Assembly: GCF_019443425.1 (NCBI RefSeq) | Contig: NZ_CP080382.1 | Location: 2,232,001-2,296,000 of the forward strand | DNA from: Arthrobacter sp. PAMC25284 | Lineage (GTDB): Bacteria; Actinomycetota; Actinomycetes; Actinomycetales; Micrococcaceae | Direction of reading: 5' to 3' | Length of the DNA: 64,000 bases | Made by a program: the position numbers and the translations under genes | Part shown: in pieces, positions 52,149 through 60,924 of the stretch | Numbering within the stretch: position 1 is the stretch's first letter | How the letters are laid out: every line of letters begins with the position of its first letter | Notes under the pieces: model-generated | Database searches by the model: none | Seen by the model: only the letters and a program-made list of their open reading frames with translations | What the model was told of the DNA's origin: nothing

Positions 52149-53348
52149 CTAATTCCCCTCCTGCTGGCGGACGCGGTCCAGGTACGGACGGGCCCGCTCC
52201 AAGCCAGATTCGAGGGCATGGACGGTGCCTTCCATGTTCTTGTTGGCCTGTGAGCGGAACGTGTCGATCGCATCCATGGTCTGGAAGACGTTGTCGAACG
52301 CTTTCTGCAGGGTTTCGACGTTGACGCCGGAGCTGGCCGCCTGCTGGTGGATCCGGCCAGTCTGATCCTTGAGCATCTCGCTGGTCTTGAGGATCATGTT
52401 GTTCGTGGTGGTGTTGATGGCATCAATCTGATCCAGGACCATCTTCTGGTTGGCAAGGGCCTGGGCCACGATGACTGCGGTACGCAGCGCCGAGATCGTG
52501 GTGGTGCGTGCCCGTTCGACACCCTTTATCAGCTCGGTGTTGTTCTTGCGGATCATGTCGATGGCAAGGTAACCCTGCACGGAGACGGCCAACTGCGTCA
52601 GGATGTCCTGATGCCGTTGACGGATGGGGAACAGCACGTCCGCATCAATCTTGTTCGCCTCCTCAATCTGGCCCGACATCTTCATGTCGTCGATCTTGGC
52701 GGCGGTGGCGGCGTCCAGTGCCTTGGCGAAGACGGCGTATTCGCTTAGCCCCTGCATGGTCTCCCAGAGCTGGGTTTTTTCCTGCGCGAGGGAGGCATTG
52801 TCTTTGAGCAGCGAATCCTGCCCGGCCATCAGCGACTTGATGATCTTGTCCAGCTGGGTCTGGGCCGACTCGTACTTCTGGAAGTACTTGGCCAGTTTGT
52901 TGCCGCCGGGGATGATGCCCAGGATCTTGCGGCCTACGCTCAAGTCGCTCTGGTTCGGCGTGAGATCCTCCACGGTGGAGCGGAGTTCGCCGAGCGTGGA
53001 AGCGACCTGCACCTGGGCGCTGCTGCCGGATTTCTTGGCACCCGCCAGGGAGGTGGACGACCGTTCGAGCAGACGGCTGGAGGTGTTGGCGGATGCCACC
53101 AGCTCAGCGCCGGCCAGACGGTTGATGCCATCGATCTTGCTGGTGTACTCGGGGCTGTGCGGGTTCATCGCCGCGATCTCGCTGACGAACGCGCGGGCCT
53201 GGGCGTTGATCTCCTGCTGCCGTTCGGCAGGGACCGGGACCATGCCCGGAGCATCATCCTCTTTGACGATACTCAAGGGTTCCGGTGCGTTCAGTACAAG
53301 GTCCGTCGGTGAGGCTGCCTCGGGGGGTGTGAGTTGCATGCTCATCAT
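52149..53348 (-). CDS. telA: TelA-family toxic anion resistance protein
   Basis: 399 residues, all-helical, no membrane segment. Typical TelA blocks: FQKYESAQTQLDKIIKSLMAGQDSLLKDNASLAQEKTQLWETMQGLSEYAVFAKALDA and PIRQRHQDILTQLAVSVQGYLAIDMIRKNNTELIKGVERARTTTISALRTAVIVAQALANQKMVLDQI. TelA works with Ter proteins in resistance to tellurite and various stresses; the mechanism is not settled. Start is one of two adjacent ATGs after GAGAGAGA. Confidence 0.93.
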   Translation of the reverse strand: MMSMQLTPPEAASPTDLVLNAPEPLSIVKEDDAPGMVPVPAERQQEINAQARAFVSEIAAMNPHSPEYTSKIDGINRLAGAELVASANTSSRLLERSSTSLAGAKKSGSSAQVQVASTLGELRSTVEDLTPNQSDLSVGRKILGIIPGGNKLAKYFQKYESAQTQLDKIIKSLMAGQDSLLKDNASLAQEKTQLWETMQGLSEYAVFAKALDAATAAKIDDMKMSGQIEEANKIDADVLFPIRQRHQDILTQLAVSVQGYLAIDMIRKNNTELIKGVERARTTTISALRTAVIVAQALANQKMVLDQIDAINTTTNNMILKTSEMLKDQTGRIHQQAASSGVNVETLQKAFDNVFQTMDAIDTFRSQANKNMEGTVHALESGLERARPYLDRVRQQEGN

Positions 53349-53370
53349 TCTCTCTCTTTAATCGCGGAGC

Positions 53371-53952
53371 TTAGCCGAGCTGGACACCGAAGTCGGAGGC
53401 AATGCCTGCCAACCCGGTGGCGTAGCCCTGGCCGACTGCCTTGAACTTCCACTCGCCGTTGTGCCGGTAGAGCTCTGAGAAAATCATGCAGGTCTCAGGG
53501 GCCGCGTCTTCGCTGAGGTCATAGCGCACCACTTCGGCGTCGGTCTCGTGGTTCACGACGCGGCAGTAGGCGGCGCGCACCTGGCCAAAGTTCTGGCGGC
53601 GGGACTCTGCCTGGTCAATGGAAACCACGAAGACGATGCGCTCAACATCCGAGCCCACGGCGGAGAGTTCGATAGCGATCACTTCATCGTCGCCGTCACC
53701 CTCACCGGAGCGGTTGTCACCCTTGTGGACTACCGAGCCGTCGGCCGCGGCCGGCTGGTTGTAGAAGATGAAATCGGCGGAACTGCGCACCTTGCCATCG
53801 GCCCCGAGCAGGAGCGCGGAGGCGTCCAGATCGAACTGATCGCCGGTGGTCGTCCGGGGATCCCAGCCGAGTCCGACATGAACCTTGTTCAACCCGGGAT
53901 CGGTTTTGGTGAGCGAGAGATTACTGCCTTTGGTAAGGGTCAAGCCAGCCAT
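53371..53952 (-). CDS. terD: TerD-family calcium-binding stress protein
   Basis: 193 residues. MAGLTLTKGSNLSLTKTDPGLNKVHVGLGWDPRTTTGDQFDLDASALLL is the classical TerD start, and DNRSGEGDGDDEVIAIELS holds the acidic calcium site. C-terminal ELYRHNGEWKFKAVGQGYATGLAGIASDFGVQLG. Good ribosome site CAGGAG. It is a near-duplicate of the next TerD protein, showing local duplication. Confidence 0.95.
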   Translation of the reverse strand: MAGLTLTKGSNLSLTKTDPGLNKVHVGLGWDPRTTTGDQFDLDASALLLGADGKVRSSADFIFYNQPAAADGSVVHKGDNRSGEGDGDDEVIAIELSAVGSDVERIVFVVSIDQAESRRQNFGQVRAAYCRVVNHETDAEVVRYDLSEDAAPETCMIFSELYRHNGEWKFKAVGQGYATGLAGIASDFGVQLG

Positions 53953-53989
53953 GCTTTTACTCCTGGTTCAGTCTGTGGGGTGGTGGGGG

Positions 53990-54018
53990 CTGGTGTCCCG
54001 GACGTCCGGGACCACCAG
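53990..54018 (-). repeat. Near-palindromic hairpin between two terD genes
   Basis: GTCCCGGAC-GTCCGGGAC is close to an 18-bp perfect palindrome at its centre, flanked by CTGGTG and CCACCAG arms with one unpaired base. It sits in the 70-bp gap between duplicated terD genes and may balance their expression by mRNA stabilisation or partial termination. Confidence 0.6.
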
Positions 54019-54022
54019 GTTG

Positions 54023-54604
54023 CTAGTCCAGTGAGATGCCGAAATCAGTGGCCACGCCGTGCAGCCCGGAGGCGTATCCCTGCCCGACGGCACGGAATTT
54101 CCATTCAGCGTTGTGGCGGTAGATCTCGGCGAAGACCATGCAGGTTTCCGCGGCGGCGTCCTCGGTGAGGTCGTAGCGGACAACCTCGTTGTCGGTCTCC
54201 TGATTGACGACGCGGCAGAAGGCGTCCCGCACCTGTCCGAAGTTCTGCCGGCGGGACTCTGCCTGGTCGATGGAAACAACAATGACGATCTTCTGGATGT
54301 CGGGGGCCACGGCGTCCAGATCGATCAGGATTTGCTCGTCGTCGCCGTCGCCTTCGCCGGTGCGGTTGTCGCCCTGGTGCACGACTGAACCGTCCGCTGC
54401 TGACAACTGGTTGTAGAAGATGAAATCGTCATTCGAGCGGACCTTGCCGTCAGCCCGGACAAGCAGCGCTGACGCGTCGAGGTCGAACTGTTCTCCCGCC
54501 GTGGTCCGGGGGTCCCAGCCCAGGCCGATCATGGCCTTGCGGAGCCCCGGATCGGCCTTTGTCAGGGACAGATTGCTGCCCTTGCTCAGAGTCAAGCTAG
54601 CCAC
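54023..54604 (-). CDS. terD: TerD-family calcium-binding stress protein
   Basis: 193 residues beginning with GTG at 54604 after AAGGAGGAAAC. MASLTLSKGSNLSLTKADPGLRKAMIGLGWDPRTTAGEQFDLDASALLV; calcium loop in DNRTGEGDGDDEQILIDL; ending ASGLHGVATDFGISLD. Same length as, and very similar to, the terD product at 53371. Cytosolic; the family is linked to tellurite resistance and oxidative or envelope stress. Confidence 0.95.
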   Translation of the reverse strand: MASLTLSKGSNLSLTKADPGLRKAMIGLGWDPRTTAGEQFDLDASALLVRADGKVRSNDDFIFYNQLSAADGSVVHQGDNRTGEGDGDDEQILIDLDAVAPDIQKIVIVVSIDQAESRRQNFGQVRDAFCRVVNQETDNEVVRYDLTEDAAAETCMVFAEIYRHNAEWKFRAVGQGYASGLHGVATDFGISLD

Positions 54605-54633
54605 GTTTCCTCCTTGGGTGCGTGAATTCAGAC

Positions 54634-55226
54634 TTAGAGAGCGGCGGCGGCCGCGCCGAGTACCTCGCCCGCGGTGCGGCCGTTGGCTGGCGCCCCGATC
54701 GCCTGGAAGTTCCAGGTACTGCCGTTCCTGGAGAGCTTCGACATAATCATCGCCGTGTTCTGGCCCGCCTCGGTAAGGGAGTATCGCGCTACTTCCGGGC
54801 TGCCGGCCACGGAGTCGTCGATGACGCGGCAGAAGGCGTTCTGAACCATGTCAAATGTCTGCTTGCTGTAGCTCGTGATGACAAAAACGATGTTCGCCAC
54901 TGCCGGGGAAACGCCGGGCAGGTTCACCATGAGGGTCTCGTCGTCGCCGTCGCCGGCGCCGGTCAGGTTATCCCCGGTGTGGCGGACCGAACCGTCTTTG
55001 CTGGTGAGCTGATTGAAGAACACTGTATCCAGGTGCTTGCCGGCGGCGTCGAACATGATGGCGGAGGCATCCAGATCGATCTCAACAGTTTTGGTGCCGC
55101 CGAAGAAGCCTTTTTTCACTGGAACCGCGGAATCCCAGCCGAGGGCCCCAGCCGGACGTTGGTCAGGGAGTCACCATTCTGCTTCGTCAGTGACAGTGAC
55201 TGGCCTTTTTGCAAACTCAAACCCAT
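54634..55226 (-). pseudogene. terD: TerD-family protein, frameshifted (+2)
   Basis: The start at 55226 gives MGLSLQKGQSLSLTKQNGDSLTNVRLG, a standard TerD N-terminus. The frame then hits GPSAGIPRFQ and a stop. The correct continuation LGWDSAVPVKKGFFGGTKTVEIDLDASAIMF is two bases out of phase. One extra G and one extra C within 55143-55149 explain this, and ~196 residues result. The calcium motif DNLTGAGDGDDETLMVNL is intact. A shorter open frame from 55119 lacks the N-terminal strand and is not the real start. Confidence 0.85.
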
Positions 55227-55286
55227 GATTTACTCGCTTTCCATCGTGTTGGTCATGAAAGGTGCTCTGATGCCTGCCGGAAGCGG

Positions 55287-56396
55287 TCAGATAGTCGTAT
55301 TGGCTGATTCCTGCGGTTTTTTCACTTCGGCAGCCGCACGCCGGTTGCGCAGCACGGAGCCGATCAAAGCGGCGCCGATGAAGATCACGCCGATGAGGCC
55401 CGTGATGACTTCGTTGACGGGAATCTCGATGGTGATCAGCAGAATGATTGCCAGCGCACCAACGGCCCAGTGCGCGCCGTGGTCGAGGTATTCGAATTCG
55501 TCCAGCGTTCCCTCGCGGACCAGGAAGACGGTCAGGGAGCGGACGAACATGGCGCCGATGAAGCCCAGTCCGAGCGCGATGATGATGGGGTCGGACGTGA
55601 TGGCAAAAGCCCCGATGACTCCGTCGAACGAGAAGGAGGCGTCGATGACTTCCAAGTACAGGAAGAGCATAAAAGCAGCCTTGCCGGCCAGCTTGGCGGG
55701 AGCGGAGGGGCCCGAGCGCCCTCCAGATTCGGCGCCCACGGCGTCGATGACATCGTCCTCGCCCACATCGAAGAGGTTTCCGAGCCCGTTAACCAGGAAG
55801 TAGGTGATCATGCCAAGCAGCCCCGAGAACAGAACGATTCCCTGCTTCTCGCCGGCAACGGCACCGGTTAGGGCCAGTGCGATCATTCCGAGGATCAGGG
55901 ACGCGCTGTCGAGCTTGCCGACCTTCGCGAGCGGTACTTCGAGGATCCTGATCCACTTGATGTCCCGTTGGGCGAGGATGAAGTCCAGGAAGAGCATCAG
56001 GAGGAACATTCCGCCGAAGGCCGCGATCTGCGGGTGCGCTTCGTGCAGGACGTAGCCGTAGCTGCCCGGAGTCTCCGGATCGCCCTTTTCCATGGCGAGG
56101 CTGATGGCGTCGACGGGATTCAGCCCGGCGGTGACCCCCACGATCAGGAGCGGGAAGAGGATGCGCATGCCGAACACGGCGATGATGATGCCCACGCTCA
56201 GGAACATTTTCTGCCAGAAGGCATTCATCCGCTCCAGGATTCTGGCGTTGACCACTGCGTTGTCGAAGCTCAGGCTGACTTCGAGGATACCCAGGATGAT
56301 GCAGAGAATGAGCGCCTGGGGGCCGCCATAGAGAAAGGCCACCACCAGTGCGACGATAGTGACCGCGAACGACCAACCGAATGTCTTGAGGAACAA
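55287..56396 (-). CDS. TerC-related DUF475 integral membrane protein
   Basis: 369 residues, about nine membrane helices. The TerC-like signature EVSLSFDNAVVNARILERMN lies in the second helix, and a second copy SFSFDGVIGAFAITSDPIIIALG follows. The intervening loop (MEKGDPETPGSYGYVLHEAHPQI) is typical of DUF475. The start is a TTG at 56396 with CAGGAG upstream. It is the first gene of the Ter operon and could be the membrane ion-handling partner of the TerD proteins. A membrane Ter complex has been described for E. coli TerC with TerD-type proteins. Confidence 0.9.
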   Translation of the reverse strand: MFLKTFGWSFAVTIVALVVAFLYGGPQALILCIILGILEVSLSFDNAVVNARILERMNAFWQKMFLSVGIIIAVFGMRILFPLLIVGVTAGLNPVDAISLAMEKGDPETPGSYGYVLHEAHPQIAAFGGMFLLMLFLDFILAQRDIKWIRILEVPLAKVGKLDSASLILGMIALALTGAVAGEKQGIVLFSGLLGMITYFLVNGLGNLFDVGEDDVIDAVGAESGGRSGPSAPAKLAGKAAFMLFLYLEVIDASFSFDGVIGAFAITSDPIIIALGLGFIGAMFVRSLTVFLVREGTLDEFEYLDHGAHWAVGALAIILLITIEIPVNEVITGLIGVIFIGAALIGSVLRNRRAAAEVKKPQESANTTI

Positions 56397-56603
56397 GCTG
56401 GGACAACTCCTGGAGCGATGGTCGTACCGGTCCAGGACCGCACGACGGTGTTAACATCCCGGAAGCTATCCCCCCAAGACTTCGTGCAACCATCTTAGCC
56501 GCCGGGTCCGGCCCTATCCAGCGATGTCCTCCACCAGCGCAAAGCCGCCAACGCGAAGCCGTTGCCTGACCAACGCAGATTGCCGTATCGCGCGTGACGT
56601 TGG

Positions 56604-58598
56604 TCAGCCGGCACTTGTGTGCGCGTCACGGGTGTCCGCCGAAGTCCGGTACGCGTCCCGCCACTCGTCGAAGGCCGCTGCGGGGACGGGCCGGCAGAGG
56701 TAGAAGCCCTGGGCGCTGTCACAGTCGAAGGTAGTCAGATGGTTGAGCGCCTCGGCCGTCTCCACCCCCTCGGCGAGCACAGTCATACCCAGATTGTGGC
56801 CAAGGTCGATGATGCTGTGGGCGATGAGGGCATCGCTTGGCTCCAGGCCCATGTTGAGGATGAAGGATTTATCTATCTTGATCTCGGTGATCGGCAGGTT
56901 CTTGAGCTGCCCCAGGCTCGTGTATCCCGCGCCGAAGTCGTCGATGGACAGCCGGATGCCCATGAGTGCGAGCATCGCCAGTAGTCGCTGGGCCTGAACG
57001 GGCTCTGCCATGAGCGCGCTCTCCGTTATCTCAAGCTCCAGCAGTTCCGCGGGGACCCGGTGTTTGGCCAGCGACTCGGCGACCTGCTGCGGCAGCCCGT
57101 CGTCCAGCAGGCTCCGGGCGGAGAGATTGACGGATACGGTGAGGGGCGCTCCCGCGTCGATCCAAATCCTGGCTTGAGCCAGCGCAGAGTCCAGCACGTG
57201 GCTGGTCAGGGGCCCGATCAAGCCAGTGTGCTCGGCCAGCGGGATGAAGGCATCCGGCGAAATCAGGCCCTTGACGGGGTGCTCCCAGCGGATGAGTGCC
57301 TCCGCGCCGACGATTTCCCCGCTCGTCAGATTCACCTTGGGCTGGTAGTGCAGAACCAGCTGGCCGCTGCTGAGGGCGCGGCGCAAATCTCCGAGCAGGG
57401 CAAGCTTCGCCGGGCTGTGTGCGTCCACCGACGGGTCGTAGGCGAAGACACCGAGGTTTTGGGTCTTGGCGATGTACATTGCGACGTCCGCGCGTTGCAG
57501 CAGCACCGTGGGTTCATTCCCATGTTCACCGGAAAGGACCACCCCGACGCTGGCTTCGACGTCGAGGTCCACGCCTTCCACCGTAAAGGGCTCCTCGAGA
57601 ACGGCGCGCAACCTGCAGCCGATTTCCACGGCAGCCCCGGAATCTGCGATTTCCGGCAGCAATATAGCGAATTCATCCCCGCCCAGCCGGGCCATCGTCT
57701 GGCCCTCCCCCAGCACGGAGCACATCCTGTCACCGACCAGCTTGAGCAGTTCGTCCCCGTAGTGGTGACCGAACGTGTCATTGATTTCCTTGAACCTGTC
57801 CAGGTCGATGAGCAATAGCGCAGCTGTGGTTCCCGAGCGTTCGGCGGCGGACAGCGCCCGCCGGCACCGCTCAAAGAGCAGGGTGCGGTTGGGCAATCCC
57901 GTCAGGGAGTCGTGCAACGAATCGTGGAGCGCCTGGCGACGCTCGGCATCCAGCAGCCTGCGGTGGCCGTGGTTTACCCACGTCATCGCCATTGTCAGGA
58001 GCAGACCCACGATGAAAACCCACGGCGTCAGCCGGCTGGTGAGCGTCTCCAGCTCCCGGAGCTCCGCGAGCTTCGCCACGACATCGTCATGGTGACTGGC
58101 TGCGGCCCCGTGAACCGCCTCCGCTATGGCATCGAAAAGGGGCTCGGTCTCCCGCTGGTCAAGATCCAGGACAAGGGCCAGGTCGCCGGCGTCGACGGCA
58201 TCGAACATTCGTTTGATTGACGCGAGGTAGTCCTGATGGTCCAACCGAAGTTCTTCCGCACGTGCACGGTCGGCCTGGTTGCCATTGGCGGCGACGAGAT
58301 CCAGGGCCTGCACCAGATCGGCGGCTACGTCATCGAATTTTTCCCGCACCCCGGGGCCAGGCTCGAGCCGGTACTTGCGCTCCAATGATTCTTCCGCCGA
58401 GACGGCGCGATCGGCCCGGTCATAATGATCGGACAGCATAGCCGCCACGTCCGCCGCGTGGGCAGCCCGCGACATCGCCTGGGATGACCAGATGGCGAAG
58501 CTGCTGACACCGACCAGAACCGCGACCAGTACGATGCTCGCGATGCGGCTGTGCAAAGTTGTCCGGTCCGCGGCTGGTGCCTTTGGTCGTTCACTCAT
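56604..58598 (-). CDS. Membrane GGDEF-EAL protein (c-di-GMP turnover)
   Basis: 664 residues from the ATG at 58598 (GGAGGAATCG upstream). A helix near 20-38, a ~150-residue outer four-helix-type sensor, then a second helix (WVFIVGLLLTMAMTWVNHG), a GGDEF domain (LTGLPNRTLLFERC, DLDRFKEINDTFGHHYGDELL, ARLGGDEFAILLPE) and an EAL domain (GAEALIRWEHPVKG, SVNLSARSL, LLELEITESAL, IDDFGAGYTSLGQLKNLPITEIKIDKSFI, TVLAEGVETAE). Both active sites look complete, so it could make or degrade c-di-GMP. The RxxD feedback site is absent. Confidence 0.94.
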   Translation of the reverse strand: MSERPKAPAADRTTLHSRIASIVLVAVLVGVSSFAIWSSQAMSRAAHAADVAAMLSDHYDRADRAVSAEESLERKYRLEPGPGVREKFDDVAADLVQALDLVAANGNQADRARAEELRLDHQDYLASIKRMFDAVDAGDLALVLDLDQRETEPLFDAIAEAVHGAAASHHDDVVAKLAELRELETLTSRLTPWVFIVGLLLTMAMTWVNHGHRRLLDAERRQALHDSLHDSLTGLPNRTLLFERCRRALSAAERSGTTAALLLIDLDRFKEINDTFGHHYGDELLKLVGDRMCSVLGEGQTMARLGGDEFAILLPEIADSGAAVEIGCRLRAVLEEPFTVEGVDLDVEASVGVVLSGEHGNEPTVLLQRADVAMYIAKTQNLGVFAYDPSVDAHSPAKLALLGDLRRALSSGQLVLHYQPKVNLTSGEIVGAEALIRWEHPVKGLISPDAFIPLAEHTGLIGPLTSHVLDSALAQARIWIDAGAPLTVSVNLSARSLLDDGLPQQVAESLAKHRVPAELLELEITESALMAEPVQAQRLLAMLALMGIRLSIDDFGAGYTSLGQLKNLPITEIKIDKSFILNMGLEPSDALIAHSIIDLGHNLGMTVLAEGVETAEALNHLTTFDCDSAQGFYLCRPVPAAAFDEWRDAYRTSADTRDAHTSAG

Positions 58599-58848
58599 CG
58601 ATTCCTCCGGTCGCATGCCGGCTGGTGGTCGGCCGTCAAAGGAACTATCGGCAGCTGTCGCCGCCGTGTAAAGGGTCGAAGCCCGGAATTTACCGGAATC
58701 CTTGCCGGAATCCGGGAATCCGTCAGCGGCCGGCTACCCGACCCACAGATTTGCCCGATCAACGCAGAAAGTCCCCTCCCCGGCCCGCCCCGCTCGATGC
58801 GAAGGCAGCCCGAAGGCGGGGACTTTCTGGCGATTCCCTCAGGCGGCG

Positions 58849-59085
58849 CTAGCTGCGCCGCACCTGGACGGCGTCGGATTTCAGGAATTGCTGCGTTGCT
58901 GAACCGGACTCCGGCAGGAGCCAAAGGACATGGCCGCTGGGTGAAACTTCTTCGACCTCACCGGCTGTCAAAACGCGTGCATGCTTGATAATTTCGACCC
59001 GATCGCCGGCCTTGAGACCTGTCCAGTCGGATACTGTTGCGGCTGGTGCCAGCCGCCTGGACATGACCGTCCCCCGTGCTTTCAT
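58849..59085 (-). CDS. DUF1918 small protein
   Basis: 78 residues from the ATG at 59085 (AGGGGTAG upstream). The DUF1918 pattern is seen in GLKAGDRVEIIKHARVLTAGEVEEVSPSGHVLWLLPESGSATQQFLKSDAVQVRR, an SH3-like small domain common in actinobacteria. No function known. It sits between the hutH hairpin and the GGDEF-EAL gene on the same strand. Confidence 0.85.
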   Translation of the reverse strand: MKARGTVMSRRLAPAATVSDWTGLKAGDRVEIIKHARVLTAGEVEEVSPSGHVLWLLPESGSATQQFLKSDAVQVRRS

Positions 59086-59167
59086 CGAACTTCTACCCCT
59101 TTGTATTGGTTCTTTTGCCACAACATCATTGGTGTGGGCTTAATCACTACACGCTTAGTTCTACTAC

Positions 59168-59222
59168 AATTCCCGGGCCCCCGCCCATTGTGTCGCCAAG
59201 AATTCCGGGGGCGCCGGGAATT
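59168..59222 (-). terminator. Long hairpin downstream of hutH
   Basis: AATTCCCGG-GCCCCCG at 59168-59183 pairs with CGGGGGCGCCGGGAATT at 59206-59222, a ~16-bp stem with one extra base and a 22-nt loop. It lies 29 bp after the hutH stop. A T-run is weak, so termination by stem strength or an mRNA-end role is inferred. Confidence 0.55.
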
Positions 59223-59250
59223 AGTCATCTGCAATGCCGAATATTCACTT

Positions 59251-60924
59251 TTAGGCGAGAATTCCGACGGCGGATTCGGCCGCCGCCCGGACGGCACCCG
59301 ACGCGACAAGGGCGTCTGCCGCTTCGAGCTCCGGCGACAGGAACCTGTCCGTTCCCGGACCGTCGACGACGCCGCGCAGCGCCGCGATGACGGCAATGCC
59401 CGCCGGCCCCGGCGTGAGCTCCCCGCCGGAGAGCTGAACTCGCATGTCCAGCGCGCGGGCCGACGTCACGAGTTCAATCGCGAGGACGCGGCGCAGGTTT
59501 TCCACGGCACGGCGTAGCTTGCGGGCCGCGTGCCAGCCCATGGACACGTGGTCCTCCTGCATGGCCGAACTCGGGATCGAGTCCACCGACGCCGGGACGG
59601 CGAGGCGTTTGTTGTCAGAGACGAGCCCTGCCTGGGTGTACTGGGCAATCATCAGGCCCGAATCGACGCCTGGGTCCGCGGCCAGGAACGCCGGCAGTCC
59701 GTGCGAGCGGGCCGGGTCCAGCATCCGGTCCGTCCGCCGCTCGGCAATGGAACTGAGGTCCGCGACGGCGATGGCCAGGAAGTCCAGCACATACGCCACC
59801 GGGGCGCCGTGGAAGTTTCCGTTGGAGCTGACCCGGCCATCGGGCAGCACCACCGGATTGTCGATCGCGGCGGCGAGCTCGCGCGAGGCGACCAGGGCGG
59901 CGTGGTCCACGGTGTCGCGGACGGCGCCGGCCACCTGGGGTGCGCAGCGCAGCGAGTACGCGTCCTGGACCTTGGTGTCGTTGACCCGGTGCGAGGCCAC
60001 GATCGGGGAGTCGGACAGGACCCGCAGCATGTTGTCGGCCGAGGCGGCCTGACCGGGGTGCGGCCGCAGCGCGGCGTGCAGCTCCGGCAGGAACACCTGG
60101 TCCGTGCCGAGCAGCGCCTCGACGCTGAGCGCGGCGGTGATGTCTGCCGTCGTCAGCAACTGGCGGACATCGGCGATCGCCATCAGCAGCATGCCAAGCA
60201 TGCCCTCGGTACCGTTGACGAGTGCCAGGCCCTCCTTTTCCGCCAGGGTGACCGGGTCAATCCCGTGTGCGGCAAGAAGCTCGGCGACGGTGCGGCGGCC
60301 TTTGCCGCCATACAGTTCGCCGTCGGGGCCGGTGGCTTCGCCCTCGCCCATCAGGACCAGGGCGCAGTGGGACAACGGTGCGAGGTCGCCGGAGCAGCCC
60401 AGCGAACCGAATTCGCGCACCACCGGCGTGATGCCGGAGTTGAGCAGGTCCACCATGGTCTGCAACACCACCGGCCGGACTCCGGTGCGGCCGGAGGCGA
60501 GGGTTTTTGCCCGCAGGAACATGACGCAGCGGACGACTTCGCGTTCCACTGCCGGGCCCATGCCCGCAGCGTGGCTGCGGATCAGCGACTTTTGCAGCTG
60601 GGTGCGCAGTTCGTTGGGGATGTGCCGGTTGGCCAACGCCCCGAAACCGGTGGAGATGCCGTAGGCGGGCACGTCGCTGTGGGCGAGCTCGTCGATGTGG
60701 GCGCGGACTTTGGCGACGGTGTCCAGGGCATCCTGGGACACAGTCACCTTCGCGTCGTGGCGTGCGACGGCGACAACGTCCTCGGGGGTGACGCCGCTGG
60801 AGCCCAGGGTGACGGTGAGGGGTTCGTGGGTCGGGGCCACGCGAACAGGGTTCCCCGACTGAGCTTGCGAAGGCCGGGAACCGGTGGGGACGGGCGTGGT
60901 CAGTGAGTTCGTGGGGAGTGTCAC
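59251..60924 (-). CDS. hutH: Histidine ammonia-lyase
   Basis: 557 residues, with a ~35-residue extra N-terminus ([19 protein letters not shown]) before the core [18 protein letters not shown]. The prosthetic group (MIO) forms here from [14 protein letters not shown], with Cys-Ser-Gly rather than the commoner Ala-Ser-Gly. [33 protein letters not shown] and [18 protein letters not shown] are conserved active-site parts. It deaminates L-histidine to urocanate. Its start overlaps the hutU stop by four bases. Confidence 0.95.
   Translation of the reverse strand: MTLPTNSLTTPVPTGSRPSQAQSGNPVRVAPTHEPLTVTLGSSGVTPEDVVAVARHDAKVTVSQDALDTVAKVRAHIDELAHSDVPAYGISTGFGALANRHIPNELRTQLQKSLIRSHAAGMGPAVEREVVRCVMFLRAKTLASGRTGVRPVVLQTMVDLLNSGITPVVREFGSLGCSGDLAPLSHCALVLMGEGEATGPDGELYGGKGRRTVAELLAAHGIDPVTLAEKEGLALVNGTEGMLGMLLMAIADVRQLLTTADITAALSVEALLGTDQVFLPELHAALRPHPGQAASADNMLRVLSDSPIVASHRVNDTKVQDAYSLRCAPQVAGAVRDTVDHAALVASRELAAAIDNPVVLPDGRVSSNGNFHGAPVAYVLDFLAIAVADLSSIAERRTDRMLDPARSHGLPAFLAADPGVDSGLMIAQYTQAGLVSDNKRLAVPASVDSIPSSAMQEDHVSMGWHAARKLRRAVENLRRVLAIELVTSARALDMRVQLSGGELTPGPAGIAVIAALRGVVDGPGTDRFLSPELEAADALVASGAVRAAAESAVGILA

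Noticed and set aside
59530..60906. 458-codon open frame antisense to hutH
   Set aside because: Exactly opposite a well-conserved enzyme; low-complexity Gly/Val/Arg content.
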